Assembly: GCF_900116875.1 (NCBI RefSeq)
Contig: NZ_FPCC01000006.1
Location: forward strand, 62,001-126,000
Source: Butyrivibrio sp. INlla21
Lineage (GTDB): Bacteria > Bacillota > Clostridia > Lachnospirales > Lachnospiraceae
DNA: 64,000 nucleotides
Direction: 5' to 3'
Shown here: piece after piece, positions 25,228 to 33,191 of the stretch
Numbering within the stretch: the first letter of the stretch is position 1
How the letters are laid out: every line of letters begins with the position of its first letter
Notes under the pieces: model-generated
Told to the model about the DNA's origin: nothing
The model's input: only the letters and a program-made list of their open reading frames with translations
Databases searched by the model: none
Position numbers and translations under genes: made by a program

Positions 25228-26190
25228 ATGGATAAGATTTGCGAAGAACTTTACAAAATTGGTATCGTACCCGTAATTGCGATTGATGATGCCAAAGACG
25301 CGGCACCTCTTGCAGAGGCACTTATTAAGGGCGGTCTTCCCGCAGCTGAGGTTACATTCCGTACCGATGCAGCTGAGGAAGCGATCAAGATCATTTCTAA
25401 GGAATTCCCGGAGATGATCGTTGGTGCAGGAACCGTGCTTAATGCAGAGCAGGCGGACAGAGCCAAGGCAGCCGGAGCTAAGTTTATCGTAAGCCCCGGA
25501 TTCAACAGATCCAACGTTGAGTATATCAAGAGCATCGGAGTACCGGTCGTTCCCGGAACGGCAACTCCCGGTGAAGTTGAGCAGGCTATAGAGCTTGGAC
25601 TTGACTGCGTAAAGTTTTTCCCTGCCGAGCAGAATGGCGGAATCGCCAAGATCAAGGCTATGGCAGCACCTTATACCAAGATGCATTTCATGCCTACAGG
25701 CGGTATAAATAAGAACAACTTGAATGATTACCTTGGATTCAATAAGGTATTTTGCTGCGGTGGTAGCTGGATGGTTAAAAAAGATCTCATCTCTGCAGGA
25801 AAGTTTGATGAGATCGAAGCTATGACCAGAGACGCTGTAAATGCAATGCTCGGATTCACAATGAAGCACATCGGAATCAATGAGAGCGACGCGGCATCAG
25901 CGGAAGCTACAGCCGATAAGTTTGATTCTCTCTTTGGATTTACCAAGAAGGTCGGCAATTCTTCAATCTTCGCAGGAAGCGTTGTAGAAGTTATGAAGGC
26001 TAAGGGAAGAGGAGCAAACGGACATATTGCTATCGGAACCAATAATGTTGACAGAGCGGTTTATCACCTTGGTAAGCAGGGCGTTAAATTTGATGAGTCA
26101 TCATTTAAATATGACGCCGACGATCATCTCAAGGTTGCATACCTTGCGGACGAGCTTGGAGGCTTTGCTGTTCATCTTGTAAAAAACTGA
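25228..26190 (+). CDS. eda: KDPG aldolase fused to a C-terminal VOC-like domain
   Basis: 320 residues. The first 210 are a complete 2-keto-3-deoxy-6-phosphogluconate aldolase: Glu41 (AAEVTFRTD), GAGTVL, PGFN, PGTATPGE, the Schiff-base Lys129 in CVKFFPAE, and PTGGI for the phosphate. The last 110 residues (from FTMKHIGINES) look like one VOC module, with GHIAIGTNNVDRAVYHLGKQ and FAVHLVKN. Standard Eda is about 210 residues. It cleaves KDPG to pyruvate and glyceraldehyde-3-phosphate. The extra domain might hold a metal or bind a ligand; its role is unknown. Confidence 0.93.
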   Translation: MDKICEELYKIGIVPVIAIDDAKDAAPLAEALIKGGLPAAEVTFRTDAAEEAIKIISKEFPEMIVGAGTVLNAEQADRAKAAGAKFIVSPGFNRSNVEYIKSIGVPVVPGTATPGEVEQAIELGLDCVKFFPAEQNGGIAKIKAMAAPYTKMHFMPTGGINKNNLNDYLGFNKVFCCGGSWMVKKDLISAGKFDEIEAMTRDAVNAMLGFTMKHIGINESDAASAEATADKFDSLFGFTKKVGNSSIFAGSVVEVMKAKGRGANGHIAIGTNNVDRAVYHLGKQGVKFDESSFKYDADDHLKVAYLADELGGFAVHLVKN

Positions 26191-26242
26191 GCTCCGAGAG
26201 CGGAAGTTCATTATAATATCTTTAGATTAGAGAGGAAAAATC

Positions 26243-27268
26243 ATGGCAAAAAAAGTTGTTACTTTCGGTGAGATCATGCTGCGCTTGCAGCCCGACAATT
26301 ATTTAAGATTCGTACAGGTGGATCATCTTGAGGCTACATTCGGAGGCGGAGAGGCTAACGTATCTGTTTCTCTTGCAAACTACGGACTTGATTCCGTATA
26401 CGTTACCAAGCTTCCCACACATGAGATCGGACAGGCAGCTGTCAACTCACTTCGCAAATACGGTGTTGATACATCAAAGATCACAAGAGGCGGTGACAGA
26501 GTAGGTATCTACTTCAATGAGAAAGGTGCTTCACAGAGAGGTTCCAAGTGCATCTATGACAGAGCACATTCAGCTATCGCTGAGGCAGTTCCCGCCGACT
26601 TTAACTGGGATGAGATCTTCGAGGGAGCAGAGTGGTTCCACTTCACAGGTATCACTCCCGCTGTAAGCGATTCTCTTGCAGAGATCACACTTGAGGCTGC
26701 CAAGAAGGCTAAAGAGCACGGACTCATGGTTTCTTGCGACCTTAACTACAGAGGAAAGCTCTGGAGCAAGGAGAAGGCCGGAAAGGTTATGGGCGAGATC
26801 TGCAAATATGTTGACGTTTGCATTGCCAACGAAGAGGATGCGGATGACGTATTCGGAATCAAGGCTTCTTCAACAGACGTTACAACAGGTAAGCTCAACA
26901 GAGAAGGCTATATCGAAGTAGCCAAGAAGCTTACTGATAGATTCGGATTTAAGAAGGTTGCCATCACACTTCGTGAGTCTATCTCAGCCAATGACAATAA
27001 CTGGAGCGCAATGCTCTATACAGACGGACAGGCTTACTTCTCCAAGAAGTATGCACTTCGTATCGTTGACCGTGTAGGCGGAGGAGATTCCTTCGGAGGC
27101 GGACTTATCTACAGCTGCGTTAACGGCTTCGATCCTCAGGCTACCATCGAGTTTGCGGTTGCGGCATCAGCGCTTAAGCATACTATCGAAGGTGACTTCA
27201 ACCTTGTTACCGTTGATGAAGTCAACAAGCTTGCAGGCGGAGACGGATCGGGAAGAATCCAGAGATAA
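26243..27268 (+). CDS. kdgK: 2-keto-3-deoxygluconate kinase (PfkB family)
   Basis: 341 residues, AGAGAGGAAAAATC before the ATG. PfkB features are the N-terminal GGGEANVSVSLANYGLDS and the C-terminal DRVGGGDSFGGGLIYS with the catalytic Asp. It phosphorylates KDG to KDPG, the substrate of the aldolase encoded just upstream, so kduI-kduD-eda-kdgK is a full route from 5-keto-4-deoxyuronate into glycolysis. A terminator closes the operon. Confidence 0.93.
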   Translation: MAKKVVTFGEIMLRLQPDNYLRFVQVDHLEATFGGGEANVSVSLANYGLDSVYVTKLPTHEIGQAAVNSLRKYGVDTSKITRGGDRVGIYFNEKGASQRGSKCIYDRAHSAIAEAVPADFNWDEIFEGAEWFHFTGITPAVSDSLAEITLEAAKKAKEHGLMVSCDLNYRGKLWSKEKAGKVMGEICKYVDVCIANEEDADDVFGIKASSTDVTTGKLNREGYIEVAKKLTDRFGFKKVAITLRESISANDNNWSAMLYTDGQAYFSKKYALRIVDRVGGGDSFGGGLIYSCVNGFDPQATIEFAVAASALKHTIEGDFNLVTVDEVNKLAGGDGSGRIQR

Positions 27269-27290
27269 AATAATAAAAATATCTAATATG

Positions 27291-27324
27291 AACACCGCAC
27301 ATTATTTAAAATGTGCGGTGTTTT
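27291..27324 (+). terminator. Terminator of the kdu/kdg operon
   Basis: AACACCGCACAT with ATGTGCGGTGTT forms a perfect 12-bp stem followed by a short T tract. Confidence 0.9.
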
Positions 27325-27368
27325 ATGTATAATTAAAAAAGGATATTTTACAGTATGAGGGTATTGAA

Positions 27369-28634
27369 TTGAATATAAGACTGGATAAAACAGCTAATAC
27401 TTTTCTTATACTTTTTTCCGTATTGGCAATGCTTCTGACGGGGGTATTGGTCGAAAGAATTGTTATGCGGAACAACTTATCATCGATCTACAGATGTAGG
27501 ATCGGTCTTAACGGTTCAAGACTTTCCGACGAGTTCTATGCTAATGTCAAGAAAGTTTCAAGTGTAAGAACAGCCAATACATATGCAACTCAATATGAAT
27601 TTGTGATAAATAATCTGGGAACCAATGACCTTGAGAATTGGAATATCTTTTTGGCCATGCCCAGAGGTTCTTCGGTTACGGATGTTTGGAATGTTGAACT
27701 TGCCCGCGATGACAGAGAAGATCTTGTTATTACGCCGGTCAACTACAACATGACGATCAGCGCCGGAGGAAGTGTAAGCTTTGGTTTTACTATCCATACA
27801 AGAAGAGCATATATGCCTTCAGCACTCATGCTCAGAGGCTTCAAGACCGTGCCTCCGGGAGCGACTACCGCTAGCCGCCTTATAATAGTTTTTTTGATAA
27901 TATGGGGAGCGGTGTTTGTAGGCTTCATGGTAGCAAGACTCAATTCGAGAAGCTACCGTGAGAAGCAAAAGACAGATATCAAGATCATCCTTCAGTCGAT
28001 GAATACATTCATAAGCTTCATCGATGCCAAGGACCCTTATACAAGGGGCCATTCAAGGCGTGTTGCTATGTATGCCGCTGAGATTGCAAAGAGAATGCAT
28101 CTTCCGGAGAATGAGATACAGAACGTATATTATGCAGGTCTTTTGCATGATGCCGGTAAGATAAGTATCCCCGATACCGTTCTTAATAAGCCGGGAAAGC
28201 TTACGGATGAAGAGATGGCAGCCATTCGTAACCATACGGTTGCGGGCGGCAATATGCTCAAGCAGCTCTCGATTCCGGGGGTTCGCGAAACAGCTCTTTA
28301 TCATCATGAGCGCTATGACGGACTTGGATATCCCGAGGGACTCAGAGGAGATGAGATTCCTCTTTATGCAAGAATAGTCGGAGTTGCGGATTCTTACGAT
28401 GCTATGTCCAGTAACCGTGTATACAGAAGACATCTCAACAAGGATGAGATAATCGAGGAGATTCAGAAGGGATCCGGCAATCAGTTTGATCCCACCATAG
28501 TTGTGTACATGGTTGATATGATAAATGACGGATACGTCAACGTTGTTAAGATGGAAACTGCCGATTCCGAGGACGGATCGGACAGACTTCACCTGAGGGA
28601 AGAGGATATTCCGGGGCTCTACATGGGCTTTTAA
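27369..28634 (+). CDS. Membrane HD-GYP phosphodiesterase with extracytoplasmic CBM2-like domain
   Basis: 421 residues, TTG start with GAGGG upstream. Membrane helices lie at about 10-32 and 169-191. Between them is a beta-rich domain (about 40-150) with the family 2 carbohydrate-binding module pattern: YEFVINNLGTNDLENWNIFL, PRGSSVTDVWN (Trp107), VTP-type strand with NYN (Tyr126), and SAGGSVSFGFTI. The cytoplasmic part is a full HD-GYP domain: RGHSRRV, HDAGK (260-264), NHT (288-290), HHERYDGLGYP (312-322) and VADSYDAM. HD-GYP proteins hydrolyse c-di-GMP. A sensor for insoluble glucan or cell-wall polysaccharide is the natural reading; the CBM call is by eye. Confidence 0.85.
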   Translation: MNIRLDKTANTFLILFSVLAMLLTGVLVERIVMRNNLSSIYRCRIGLNGSRLSDEFYANVKKVSSVRTANTYATQYEFVINNLGTNDLENWNIFLAMPRGSSVTDVWNVELARDDREDLVITPVNYNMTISAGGSVSFGFTIHTRRAYMPSALMLRGFKTVPPGATTASRLIIVFLIIWGAVFVGFMVARLNSRSYREKQKTDIKIILQSMNTFISFIDAKDPYTRGHSRRVAMYAAEIAKRMHLPENEIQNVYYAGLLHDAGKISIPDTVLNKPGKLTDEEMAAIRNHTVAGGNMLKQLSIPGVRETALYHHERYDGLGYPEGLRGDEIPLYARIVGVADSYDAMSSNRVYRRHLNKDEIIEEIQKGSGNQFDPTIVVYMVDMINDGYVNVVKMETADSEDGSDRLHLREEDIPGLYMGF

Positions 28635-28669
28635 CAGCATGATTTTTGGCGAAAGGGGATTTACTTAAG

Positions 28670-29722
28670 GTGCCTTTGGAGAGCGCGAACAAGCAGGACA
28701 ATAAGCTGATACATCTTGAACTTTTAAGGATCATTGCTTGTTTTTTGGTAATACTGAATCACACGGCAGGGTACATTAACTGCTTTGTGTATGACAAAGA
28801 CTATATAACTTTAGAACTGATCGGGAATCTTTTTATCGGGATGCTGGTCAAGATCAACGTTCCGCTATTCTTTATGATAACCGGAAGCCTGCTTCTTAAT
28901 AAGGACAGAGATTACAATTATGTCTTTAAAAAAGCAATCAAAACTTTCGGAATTCTCCTGTTATTTAGCATAGTTGCCAACTTCTGCAATCAGGGACACA
29001 TATATGTTCCCGGATTTATAAGAAGCTTTGCGACGGCCAAGGTTGACGGAGCCGGACCGTACTGGTATCTGTATGCATATATCGGAATACTTCTTATGCT
29101 TCCGTTTCTAAGATCCATCGCGGCAAGGCTTTCTATGCGTGATGTGATCTATATCATAATCGCAAGGACATTGATAACGGGGATCATACCCATGATATTC
29201 CTGTTCCTTAATGTCATCATGGATTCCAATATCTATATCGCCGAAGATTTTAATCCGGTCATTTTTACCGTTGACTGCGTATTTTACCCTATTGTGGGCT
29301 TTGGTCTTGACAGACTTTTGGAAAAAGAGAAAACGGATAAGCTTAAAGCAATCTCTTTTATCCTGTTGTTCCTGGGAGCAAACGTGCTTGAGATCTTCCT
29401 TACGTGGATTGCGGGACTTGATAACGTATATCGCGGCTTTGATTTCCTGATGGCAATCGGAATCTTTATGTTTATCAAACTTATCATGGGTAAAAGAGCC
29501 GGTGAAGAGACGGGTAATATCGGTGGTTTCATTAAACTTGTCGGCGGACTTACTTTCGGAATATATTTGCTTGATCCGATAGTCGGTAATTTGCTTAAGC
29601 CTTTGATAATCGGTACCCGTAGAAGCGATAATATGCTTCTTTTAATGTCTTTTGTTTACTGCATCGTATCGATGTTTATATGCGGAGTTATCACCTTTTT
29701 ATTTAAAAAAATAAGAAAATAA
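28670..29722 (+). CDS. Acyltransferase 3 family membrane protein
   Basis: About 350 residues. The signature LELLRIIACFLVILNHTAGY near the N-terminus has the catalytic-type His, and NVPLFFMITGSLLLNKDR follows. About ten membrane helices. Family members O-acetylate or succinylate exopolysaccharide, peptidoglycan or lipids at the membrane. A GTG at 28670 with GAAAGGGG upstream is the likely start; a TTG at 28646 in the same frame is possible. It is 35 bp from the HD-GYP gene and may be cotranscribed. Confidence 0.85.
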   Translation: MPLESANKQDNKLIHLELLRIIACFLVILNHTAGYINCFVYDKDYITLELIGNLFIGMLVKINVPLFFMITGSLLLNKDRDYNYVFKKAIKTFGILLLFSIVANFCNQGHIYVPGFIRSFATAKVDGAGPYWYLYAYIGILLMLPFLRSIAARLSMRDVIYIIIARTLITGIIPMIFLFLNVIMDSNIYIAEDFNPVIFTVDCVFYPIVGFGLDRLLEKEKTDKLKAISFILLFLGANVLEIFLTWIAGLDNVYRGFDFLMAIGIFMFIKLIMGKRAGEETGNIGGFIKLVGGLTFGIYLLDPIVGNLLKPLIIGTRRSDNMLLLMSFVYCIVSMFICGVITFLFKKIRK

Positions 29723-29743
29723 AAAATATTTTTAAAAATAGTA

Positions 29744-29782
29744 TTGACTTACCTCGTTCGTCGTAGTATATTTTACTACGAC
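29744..29782 (+). promoter_or_regulatory. Promoter with overlapping palindromic operator (PadR autoregulation)
   Basis: TTGACT (29744) and TATATT (29767) are 17 bp apart. The inverted repeat GTCGTAGTA (29760-29768) and TACTACGAC (29774-29782) covers the -10 box. A wider ACCTCGT/ACGAGGT pair (29751-29757 with 29799-29805) flanks it. The placement suggests the PadR protein encoded next represses its own operon. Confidence 0.72.
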
Positions 29783-29841
29783 AGGAATAGTACGATAGAC
29801 GAGGTGATTTATAGATGATAAAAAAAAGCTGAGGAGAGGAA

Positions 29842-30189
29842 GTGATTAATAATATGATAGAAATTAGCAGTGATGTCATTAGGGGGTATAATGACACGAT
29901 GATCTTATACATACTGATGGAGGAGCCTTCATACGGATATGAGATTGCAAAGAGAATAAGGGCGATGACTTCGGACAAGTATATCATCAAAGAAACTACC
30001 CTGTACTCTGCTTTTACCAGAATGGAAAAAAACGGCTATGTTATTTCATATAGCCAGAACGCCGATAACGGAAAGAAGAGAACATACTATAAGATTACAG
30101 AGGCAGGCCAGGCATATTATAAGGATAAATGTGCTGAGTGGCAGCTTACTAAAGAAGTGGTAGAGCACTTTATCAGAGGAGACGAGTGA
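29842..30189 (+). CDS. PadR-family transcriptional regulator
   Basis: 115 residues. Winged helix signature: DTMILYILMEEPSYGYEIAKRI, then ETTLYSAFTRMEKNGYVIS and KKRTYYKITEAGQAYY. It is of the short PadR-s2 type without a long C-terminal coil. GTG at 29842 with GAGGAGAGG upstream or ATG at 29854 could start it. The next gene begins two bases after its stop. PadR genes paired with a membrane protein and a DUF4097 protein form a common envelope-stress set in Firmicutes; the palindrome over the promoter fits autoregulation. Confidence 0.92.
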   Translation: MINNMIEISSDVIRGYNDTMILYILMEEPSYGYEIAKRIRAMTSDKYIIKETTLYSAFTRMEKNGYVISYSQNADNGKKRTYYKITEAGQAYYKDKCAEWQLTKEVVEHFIRGDE

Positions 30190-30190
30190 T

Positions 30191-31168
30191 ATGGAAACGA
30201 TAAGAAACTATTTGGAGACTATGTTTGCGAACCTTCCAAATACTATGGATGTTCTGAAGGCTAAGAATGAGCTTTATCAGATGATGGAAGATAAATATGA
30301 AGAATTGATCGCTGAGGGTAAGCATGAGAATGAGGCTGTAGGTATCATCATCTCGGAGTTCGGTAATCTTGAAGAGCTTGCCGAAACACTCGGAATCAGC
30401 GGTGTTGTCAATAATAATGTGGATCTTGATACAAGAGTCGTTACAGATGAAGAGGCAATGGATTATGTGCTTGATGCTTCTCAGCACAAGCTTTTTGTAG
30501 GTGTAGCTGTTATGCTTTTCATCATTTCACCTATATTCCCTATCCTTTTTTCAGGTAGTGAGGGAAATGCATTGGGACTCGTCGGATTTTTTGTAAGTAT
30601 AGCTATCGGAGTAGCTCTCATTATTCTTTCATCTGTTCGTATGGGAAAATGGAGCTTTTTGGATAACATCAACTGCATTATTGAATATGCAACAGCCAAC
30701 GCATTATATACAGAGCTTAGAAACAATATACTCAGTAAAGCTGTTATGAAGACTATCGGTATTATGTGCATCATTTTGTCATTTATTCCTGTTATCATTC
30801 TTGATGAGCTCACAGTCAAGTCATTCTTCGGTGCTGAAATGGCTCCGGCTGCGTTGTTTATCATGGTTGGCATCGGAGTACTTCTTATCATTGCTTCAAC
30901 AGCAAAAGAAGGAGCATACAACAAGCTTCTTTCTATCAATGATGCCAAGAAGGTTGCCGGAAACTATGATTCTGTCAGATCGACACAGCATGACTACGGC
31001 AATGAGATCTTCAATAAGATCATGCCTGTTTATTGGAAAACGGTAACATGTGTTTACCTTATATGGAGCTTTTTGACATTCCATTGGCACAAGTCTTGGA
31101 TAATCTGGCCGATTGCCTGGGTCATCCACAGAGTTATTTCAACATCATATAGTGATAAGAGGAGATAA
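30191..31168 (+). CDS. Membrane protein with permease-prefix-like N-terminus, PadR partner
   Basis: 325 residues. The first 75 form a helical prefix (METIRNYLETMFANLPNTMD, then KNELYQMMEDKYEELIAEG and ISEFGNLEELAETLG) as seen on proteins linked to PadR regulators. Then come four or five hydrophobic segments at about 98-115, 121-140, 180-200 and 211-228, plus two near the C-terminus rich in Trp. No enzymatic motif. It probably senses or responds to envelope stress along with the DUF4097 protein encoded seven bases downstream. Confidence 0.75.
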   Translation: METIRNYLETMFANLPNTMDVLKAKNELYQMMEDKYEELIAEGKHENEAVGIIISEFGNLEELAETLGISGVVNNNVDLDTRVVTDEEAMDYVLDASQHKLFVGVAVMLFIISPIFPILFSGSEGNALGLVGFFVSIAIGVALIILSSVRMGKWSFLDNINCIIEYATANALYTELRNNILSKAVMKTIGIMCIILSFIPVIILDELTVKSFFGAEMAPAALFIMVGIGVLLIIASTAKEGAYNKLLSINDAKKVAGNYDSVRSTQHDYGNEIFNKIMPVYWKTVTCVYLIWSFLTFHWHKSWIIWPIAWVIHRVISTSYSDKRR

Positions 31169-31174
31169 AATAAA

Positions 31175-31933
31175 ATGAAAAAATATATTACCGTATTAAC
31201 TATCGTCACGGTAGTTTCCATTATCGTGGGATCTGTTATACATCTTAATTCATGCAGAGATAATATGCATATTAGCTACGATTTCAGCTCAGACAATGAC
31301 GGTGACAGTAAGATGGGTGAAGTCTTTGATAAAGATTTCGACAATATTGAGATCGGAATGGCACTTGTAGAGGTTGAGGTCAAGGATGGCGATGTTTTCA
31401 AGGTTGATTATAAAGGAAAAGATAAATATAAGCCTGTGATCAAATCAGACGGTGACACACTTGTTGTTAGCAACGGTGACAGAAATTTCCCTGTTACTTC
31501 TATACGTGCTCATGATGAAAATAAGCTTACAGTCACCATTCCTAACGGAAAGGTATTTGATAACGCTAAAATAGAGTCCGTTATGGCGGATTTCGACATT
31601 GACACATTGAATGCCAAAAATCTTGATATTGATGTCCCTACAGGTGAGATTGTGATCCATAACTCAAAGGGAGACAATCTGAAAGCAGAGGTTGTTAAGG
31701 GAGATCTTAGACTTGAGGGTGATTTCACTGATCTTGATATCACAGCCGTTCTCGGTAATGTTGAGATCGATCTTGCGCAGGATGTGAACAAGTACAATGT
31801 CGAAGCCAATTCCGAGTTGGGAAGTATAGAGTGCGGAGATGTTAAAGCCAATGGAGCTTCCTCTTCAAGCCAGAACGGTGATCTTGGAAACATCAAAGTT
31901 GAATGTTCAATGGGTAGCGTAAAGATCAAATAA
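31175..31933 (+). CDS. DUF4097-type beta-helical envelope protein
   Basis: 252 residues with an N-terminal membrane anchor (ITVLTIVTVVSIIVGSVIHL). The outside part is a chain of short beta strands with GDGDxL-type turns (SDGDTLVVSNGDRN, LRLEGDFTDLDITAVLGNVEI, NSELGSIECGDVKANGASSS), as in DUF4097 proteins, which fold as right-handed beta solenoids. The role is not settled; in PadR-linked sets it is thought to report on envelope state. AGAGGAGATAAAATAAA precedes the ATG. Confidence 0.78.
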   Translation: MKKYITVLTIVTVVSIIVGSVIHLNSCRDNMHISYDFSSDNDGDSKMGEVFDKDFDNIEIGMALVEVEVKDGDVFKVDYKGKDKYKPVIKSDGDTLVVSNGDRNFPVTSIRAHDENKLTVTIPNGKVFDNAKIESVMADFDIDTLNAKNLDIDVPTGEIVIHNSKGDNLKAEVVKGDLRLEGDFTDLDITAVLGNVEIDLAQDVNKYNVEANSELGSIECGDVKANGASSSSQNGDLGNIKVECSMGSVKIK

Positions 31934-31998
31934 TAAAACGAAATACATATAGGGGTTGCTGATAGTATTTAGTGGGGTCGTGAAAGGAAAAAAGAAAA

Positions 31999-33030
31999 TT
32001 GGTAACCATAAAAGAGATCGCAAAAGAGTGCGGTGTATCGACCGCTACGGTCTCAAACATTCTTAACGGGAAAAAGAATGTAGGTGAAGAGACCAGGGCG
32101 AGAGTCATGGCGGTGGTTGAGAGAACGGGGTACAAACTCAACTATATCGCGCAGGGACTCAGAAAACAGAAGACACAGACTATCGGTATCATAGCTGAAG
32201 ATATCGGTCAGTTTACAACACCCGAGATGATCGAGGGTGTTATGGAAGTATGCGAAGAAAACGGATATAGGACCATTGTTCAGAATCTCCGTTTTTATTC
32301 AAGATGGAATGATATATGGTTCGACAATGAGACCATGTGTAATTCCGTGATGGAGCCGGCTGTCCGGGAAATGGCTTCAATCCGAGTTGACGGAATAATC
32401 TACATAGCGGGACATGCAAGAAATATCAGCAGATTCCCGAGTGAATACAACATTCCTTCTGTGCTTGCTTATGCATATTCTCAGGATAAAAAAGTTCCGT
32501 CCGTTGTTATTGATGATGAAGATGCGGCAAGAGTTGTTGTTAAGTATCTTATAGATCACGGACACAGGAAGATAGGAGTTCTTGCGGGTGAGCAGGATAA
32601 CCTTCATGCGCAGCTTCGTATGCTGGGCTATCAGAAAGCTCTTTACGATGCAGGAATTCTTTACGACCCCGAGCTTGTTATCTATGCTGGCTGGGGCAAG
32701 GAGTTTGGATACAGAGAATCAGCTAAGATCCTTGAAAAGGGAGTCACAGCGGTTTTCTGTATGAGTGATCAGATTGCCGGCGGATTGTATCAATATCTTT
32801 TTGAACATAATATGCAAGCCGGAAAAGATATTTCCGTAGTAGGCTTTGATAATCAGGTGATATCCGATTACTTCATGCCGGGACTTACGACGACCAAGAT
32901 CGATCTTATAGGTATCGGAAGGACAGCAATGAACATGCTTCTTGATAAACTCGACGGAAAAGAGACGGAGCAGCTTGTGAGAGTTCCTTGCAAGATGATC
33001 AAGAGGCAGTCTGTAATGGTTAAACGATAA
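31999..33030 (+). CDS. LacI-family transcriptional regulator
   Basis: 343 residues, TTG start with GAAAGGAAAAAAG. The helix-turn-helix is VTIKEIAKECGVSTATVSNILNGKKNVGEET. The periplasmic-binding-protein-like effector domain follows (QTIGIIAEDIGQFTTPEMIEG, VIDDEDAARVVVKYLIDHGH, GFDNQVISDYFMPGLTTTKID). It likely controls the solute-binding lipoprotein gene at 33192, whose promoter region has an inverted repeat with central CG at 33149-33174. The effector sugar is unknown. Confidence 0.93.
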   Translation: MVTIKEIAKECGVSTATVSNILNGKKNVGEETRARVMAVVERTGYKLNYIAQGLRKQKTQTIGIIAEDIGQFTTPEMIEGVMEVCEENGYRTIVQNLRFYSRWNDIWFDNETMCNSVMEPAVREMASIRVDGIIYIAGHARNISRFPSEYNIPSVLAYAYSQDKKVPSVVIDDEDAARVVVKYLIDHGHRKIGVLAGEQDNLHAQLRMLGYQKALYDAGILYDPELVIYAGWGKEFGYRESAKILEKGVTAVFCMSDQIAGGLYQYLFEHNMQAGKDISVVGFDNQVISDYFMPGLTTTKIDLIGIGRTAMNMLLDKLDGKETEQLVRVPCKMIKRQSVMVKR

Positions 33031-33048
33031 AAATTGTGCATTATTTAC

Positions 33049-33079
33049 AAAAACGTCTGTTGTAAAACAGACGTTTTTT
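33049..33079 (+). terminator. Terminator after the first LacI gene
   Basis: AAAACGTCTGT/ACAGACGTTTT with a TGTAA loop and a T tract. Confidence 0.9.
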
Positions 33080-33110
33080 ATATATACTATACAGTATTAT
33101 GTAAACCATA

Positions 33111-33139
33111 TTGACTTTTTAGCGCGAATGAAATATATT
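33111..33139 (+). promoter_or_regulatory. Promoter of the lone solute-binding protein gene
   Basis: TTGACT at 33111-33116 and TATATT at 33134-33139, exactly 17 bp apart, 53 bp before the start codon. Confidence 0.75.
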
Positions 33140-33148
33140 CAGAATATG

Positions 33149-33174
33149 TTAGGTTAATCGTTTAATCAACCTAA
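33149..33174. promoter_or_regulatory. Candidate LacI-type operator downstream of the promoter
   Basis: TTAGGTT and AACCTAA are perfect outer arms of a 26-bp inverted repeat; the middle reads TTAATCGTTTAA around a central CG, the hallmark of LacI-family sites. It begins about ten bases after the -10 box, so bound repressor would block transcription. Confidence 0.65.
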
Positions 33175-33191
33175 TTATTTTGGAGGTGGAG

